From Haloterrigena salina JCM 13891 (GTDB lineage: Archaea > Halobacteriota > Halobacteria > Halobacteriales > Natrialbaceae), in NCBI RefSeq assembly GCF_000337495.1, contig NZ_AOIS01000016.1:1418-36705 (forward strand): DNA of 35,288 nt, given 5' to 3'. Shown here piece by piece: positions 32,289-35,288 of the stretch. The position numbers were made by a program, and so were the translations under genes. The notes beneath the pieces were generated by a model, which did not search any database, had not been told where the DNA came from, and worked only from the letters and a program-made list of their open reading frames with translations. Positions within the stretch are counted from its first letter, which is position 1, and each line of letters opens with the position of its first letter.

Positions 32289-32347
32289 TTGTATCGATGG
32301 CAATACACTGGTCACGGGCCTCCGGAGAGACATGCGGACGAAGTTAG

Positions 32348-32548
32348 ATGTTGACCCCGGCTACCAACGTATCATCAAGAGCGACATCATCGATATCAGG
32401 AGTGCGAAATCGTATTCAACGAGAGACCGTTCTCACGGTATGGATAGGTGTAAATACAACGTCGGGATGTATTCAGGACACCATCACACCTGAACCCGCC
32501 GGCTCAGACGACGCGCTCGAGACGGCTCGAGAACATCTGACGCAGTAA
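32348..32548 (+). other. Doubtful short frame in a remnant-like interval (32289-32580)
   Basis: A 66-residue frame with no recognisable domain, no clear promoter or ribosome site, and codon use unlike the core genes. The 292 bases between the two immunity-like genes show no other candidate. Given the decayed cassettes on both sides, this is more likely debris of a toxin tip or an immunity gene than a working gene. Confidence 0.3.
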
Positions 32549-32580
32549 CATACTAACGAAACCGCCATCCGAAAGAGATC

Positions 32581-33315
32581 ATGGAAGATTACGACTGGAT
32601 ACAGATTGCCTTCCTATTCGATCGGGAACTGTCCCACGAGACCTACGAGTCGCTCTTCGACCTGTTTCTCGAGTACTCGGAAACCGACGACAACCGGGAC
32701 GAACTCGACGACAGGTACGGAGACGAAACGAACGGGAGTCAACGAGTACGTGCCGATGCATCCGAAATCGCTCGTACCGTTCGATCGGTCAGCAGCGTAA
32801 AAGTATCCGTCCCGGTTGGCTGGGACGACATCTCCATCGGATTCAGCCGAAACGGCAGCGGGTTCCCGACCTATGGGTCGACACCGTACTTGACGTTCAC
32901 CACTTGGATCTACGCGCTGAAGGATTCGGACCGAGAACCGCTCGAGCGAGTGAAACGCCGTCGCCGGGAGTTCGTGGAGATCCTCGCTCGAGCTGCAAAC
33001 GTTCTCGAACCCAGGTGGGGCTTCGGCAGACGTGGCGGGCTCGCGATCGGCGAGGACGACACCATCGACGACCTCGCCGCGAGGCTGGCCCCGCCGCTGT
33101 ACGAGTACAACGTCTTCCGGCCCGAGACGGTCGAGACGCTCGGCCGTGAGCGGGTACGCTCGGCACCTGCCTGGTTCGTCGAGGAACTCGACAGCGGCGG
33201 CGCGTTCCTCGCCGTTCGCGAGCCGCCCCGTCAGTGCAGCCCCGCCGCGGAGCCCTGTCTCGAGGTCGCCGATCACCTCGGGATCTCAGTAGGGAAGACA
33301 GATCGGTACCACTGA
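32581..33315 (+). CDS. Putative immunity protein, paralogue 3 (intact, longest)
   Basis: 244 residues, cytosolic, acidic. It shares with paralogues 1 and 2 the C-terminal pattern Y-E-Y-N-V-F-R-P-E-T-V-E-T-L-G-R-E-R, A-P-A-W-F-V, G-G-A-F-L and D-H-L-G-I, plus two cysteines near the end (R-Q-C and P-C-L) also seen in paralogue 2. Its second half has the high G+C typical of core haloarchaeal genes, while the first half is more A/T-rich. A weak box (acatacta, 32548-32555) is about 28 nt before the ATG. I do not know the family; an immunity role is inferred from its place at the end of the toxin locus. Confidence 0.6.
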   Translation: MEDYDWIQIAFLFDRELSHETYESLFDLFLEYSETDDNRDELDDRYGDETNGSQRVRADASEIARTVRSVSSVKVSVPVGWDDISIGFSRNGSGFPTYGSTPYLTFTTWIYALKDSDREPLERVKRRRREFVEILARAANVLEPRWGFGRRGGLAIGEDDTIDDLAARLAPPLYEYNVFRPETVETLGRERVRSAPAWFVEELDSGGAFLAVREPPRQCSPAAEPCLEVADHLGISVGKTDRYH

Positions 33316-33530
33316 CTCACCTTTCGGTTTCGATAGAGATGAGGCCACGGATCAGAATTCACTAACGGTTGCGCGCTAAATCCCTCTCTTTGGGTCCACG
33401 ACGATCAAGGGAGCGTCCGAACTCGAGGGAGAACCTGTTCGGACGCTTCCAGGATACGACCGGGAGACCGAGACGGAGTAAGTCGAAGCGGTGACGGAAA
33501 ACCCGAATCCGGCGACGCGATCAGCGCTCG

Positions 33531-35253
33531 TTACGCGTCTTGAATCTGCCGTAACACGTCGGGGGCGTCCTCGAGCGCCGCGTCTAAGTCCTCGACGTTG
33601 GGGCCGCCGCCCTGCGCGAAGTCCGGCGGGCCGCCACCGCCGCCACCGACGCGGCCGGCGAGTTCGCCGACGACCTCGCCGGCGTTGACGTCCGAGTCGT
33701 CGGGCACCGCGACGACGAACTGGGCGCCGCTCTGGCCGCTGCCGAGGACGGCGATCTTCCCCTCCTCGACGAGGGCGTTCGCGGTCGCGCGGAGTTCGTC
33801 CATGTCGGCGTCGATGCGGTCGACGACCGCGGTCCGGTCGCCGACGTCGACCTCCTCGCCGCCGCCACCGCCGCCGGCGCGGGCCGCGGCGAGCTGTTCG
33901 GTCAGGTCTTCGATCTCCTTGCCTCGCGCCTTCCACTCCTCGAAGAAGCGTTCGGCGGTCTCGGGGACGTCCTCGGGCGAGACGTCGAGGACGTCGGCGG
34001 CCTCGTAGAGGGCGTCCTCTTTTTCCTGCGTCGACTCGATCGCGGCCTCGCCGGCCGCGAACGTGATGCGCTCGACGCCGTCCTGGACGCGCTCCGTGTT
34101 CAGGATCTTGATCGAGCCGATGTCGCCGGTGCGGGCGACGTGCGTGCCGCCACAGGCCTGGATATCGTCGGCGACCTGGATCAGCCGGATCTGCTCGCCC
34201 GGCGGGATCCCGCCCTGGTAGAGGTCGAAGCCGTGTTCGGCCTCCGCGTCGTGGCGGTCGGGCCAGTCCTGGGCGACCTGGGTGTTGTCCATCACGAGCT
34301 CGTTGGCCAGCGACTCGATCTCCTTGACGTCCGCGCGGGAGATGCGGTCGTAGTGGCGGACGTCGATCCGCGAGGAGTCGACACCCTTCTGGGCGCCGGC
34401 CTGGCGGATGTGCTCGCCCAGCACCTGTCGGGCCGCGTGGATGACAATGTGGGTCGCCGTGTGGTGGCGCATCAGCTGCCGGCGGCGGCCGCCGTCGATC
34501 TGGCCGTTGACGAACTCGCCCTTGCCGGGGTTCTCGTCGGCCCGGTGGAGGATGACGCCGTCCTCGATCTGGACGTCCGTGACCTCGGCGGTCGTGTCAT
34601 CGGTCGAGAGTGTTCCGGTGTCGGCGGGTTGGCCACCACCCTCGGGGTAGAACATCGTCTGATCGAGGACGACGTCGTACCCCTCCTCGCGCTCGAAGAC
34701 GTCGAGCACGACGGCCTCGAACTGGGTGCGCTGCTGGTCGTCGTAGTAGAGCTTCTCGGTCTCCGGGAGATCCTCGAAGCGGTCCTCCTCGTCCTCGTCG
34801 GCCGCCTCGACGGCTTCGGGGGTGTCGTGGCGCTGGGCGACGAGGCTGTAGAAGTCGTCCGGCACGTCGATCTCGGCGCCCGCTTCTTCGGCGATCTCCT
34901 CGACCATGTCCGGCTGGATGCCGTGAGAGTCGTAGAGCTCGATCAGCTCCTCGATCGGGATCGGCTCGCCCTTCTTCGCGTACTCCTCGGCGAGCGTCTC
35001 GACGCGGCGGCCGCCCCGCTCGAGCGTCTCGCGGTACTTCTCGACCTCGGTGCGGACGATGTCGCGGATCGTGTCGCGGTTCTCGTACTCGAGGCGCTCG
35101 GCCTGCATGTCGACGAGTTCGTCAAGCGGCGCGTCGACGCCGGCGTTGTCACAGAGGCGCTTCGTGCGGCGCAGGACCATCCGCGCGAGGTAGCCCGTCC
35201 CGACGTTCGAGGGGACGATACCGTCCCCGAGCATGTAGGCCAGCGTGCGGCAG
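33531..35253 (-). CDS. alaS: Alanine-tRNA ligase, C-terminal part (5' end cut by contig edge)
   Basis: About 574 residues of the archaeal-type enzyme, which attaches alanine to tRNA-Ala and edits mischarged tRNA. The N-terminal catalytic core is missing. The visible part begins [11 protein letters not shown], followed by the tRNA-recognition region. The editing domain has H-H-T-A-T-H-I-V and the zinc-binding C-G-G-T-H. A C-terminal DHHA1 oligomerisation domain follows, with two glycine runs (G-G-G-G-G-G), ending D-V-L-R-Q-I-Q-D-A. The genuine sequence stops at 35253; codons beyond that are adapter. The stop TAA is at 33531-33533. Confidence 0.93.
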
Positions 35254-35288
35254 CTGTCTCTTATACACATCTCTGATGGCGCGAGGGA
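35254..35288. other. Nextera transposon end plus adapter (sequencing artefact)
   Basis: Bases 35254-35272 are CTGTCTCTTATACACATCT, the 19-base Tn5/Nextera mosaic end, and the remaining 16 bases match the older Nextera adapter as I recall it. The sequence is not part of the genome. Translation across it gives the tell-tale M-C-I-R-D-S at the start of the alaS frame and V-S-Y-T-H-L on the other strand. Confidence 0.97.

Noticed and set aside
34140-35276. A 378-codon plus-strand frame opposite alaS
   Set aside because: It is antisense to a well-conserved gene, and its last codons (V-S-Y-T-H-L) come from the Nextera adapter.

Overview
The window is chromosomal DNA from a haloarchaeon (class Halobacteria). 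The evidence is GC-rich coding sequence with strong third-position bias, very acidic proteins, Tat and lipobox export signals, halocyanin-type cupredoxins, archaeal information-processing genes (aIF1A, RNase Z, an RFC small subunit, archaeal-type AlaRS) and start codons placed about 24-28 nt after TATA-like boxes, as expected for leaderless transcripts. The family Natrialbaceae is a guess from general style only. I saw no rRNA, tRNA, CRISPR array, transposase or replication origin.

Left part (1-5.3 kb): the tail of an acidic repeat protein, a lipoprotein with two cupredoxin domains, a class V aminotransferase, a small lipoprotein, a small membrane protein and a Tat-exported subtilase. Middle part (5.5-24.98 kb): mostly conserved haloarchaeal core genes. 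These are aIF1A, small membrane proteins, a DUF460/COG2433 RNase H-like protein, RNase Z, an exported DUF7282/CARDB-like protein, an RFC small subunit, an acyl-CoA thioesterase, a CNNM/CorC-type CBS protein, a glutaredoxin-redoxin pair, a YrdC/Sua5 t6A synthase, a Cas4-like protein, a two-HTH protein resembling conditioned medium-induced protein 4, a membrane HdrD-like Fe-S oxidoreductase, a glutamine amidotransferase, a shortened acyl-CoA synthetase homologue, a Tat substrate and an alpha/beta-hydrolase. Several of these look catalytically degenerate in the residues I can read. Two minus-strand genes, aIF1A and the two-HTH gene, end in the same kind of structured 3' element: shared flanks around different hairpins.

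Accessory part (25.2-33.3 kb): the most interesting stretch is a probable archaeal polymorphic-toxin locus. A 1467-residue Sec-exported protein carries a VWA domain and calcium-binding TSP3-like repeats and ends in a compact C-terminal module that looks like an exchangeable toxin tip. It overlaps by 4 nt a small gene for a likely immunity protein. Downstream is a promoterless, twice-frameshifted copy of the pre-toxin segment joined to a different tip (possibly a nuclease), interleaved with three paralogous genes, one broken by an in-frame stop, that may be spare immunity genes. Base composition falls at the toxin tip and in the immunity gene, which fits cassette exchange.

Right edge: a minus-strand alaS gene runs off the end. 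The last 35 bases are not biological: they are a Nextera transposon mosaic end plus adapter left on the contig.
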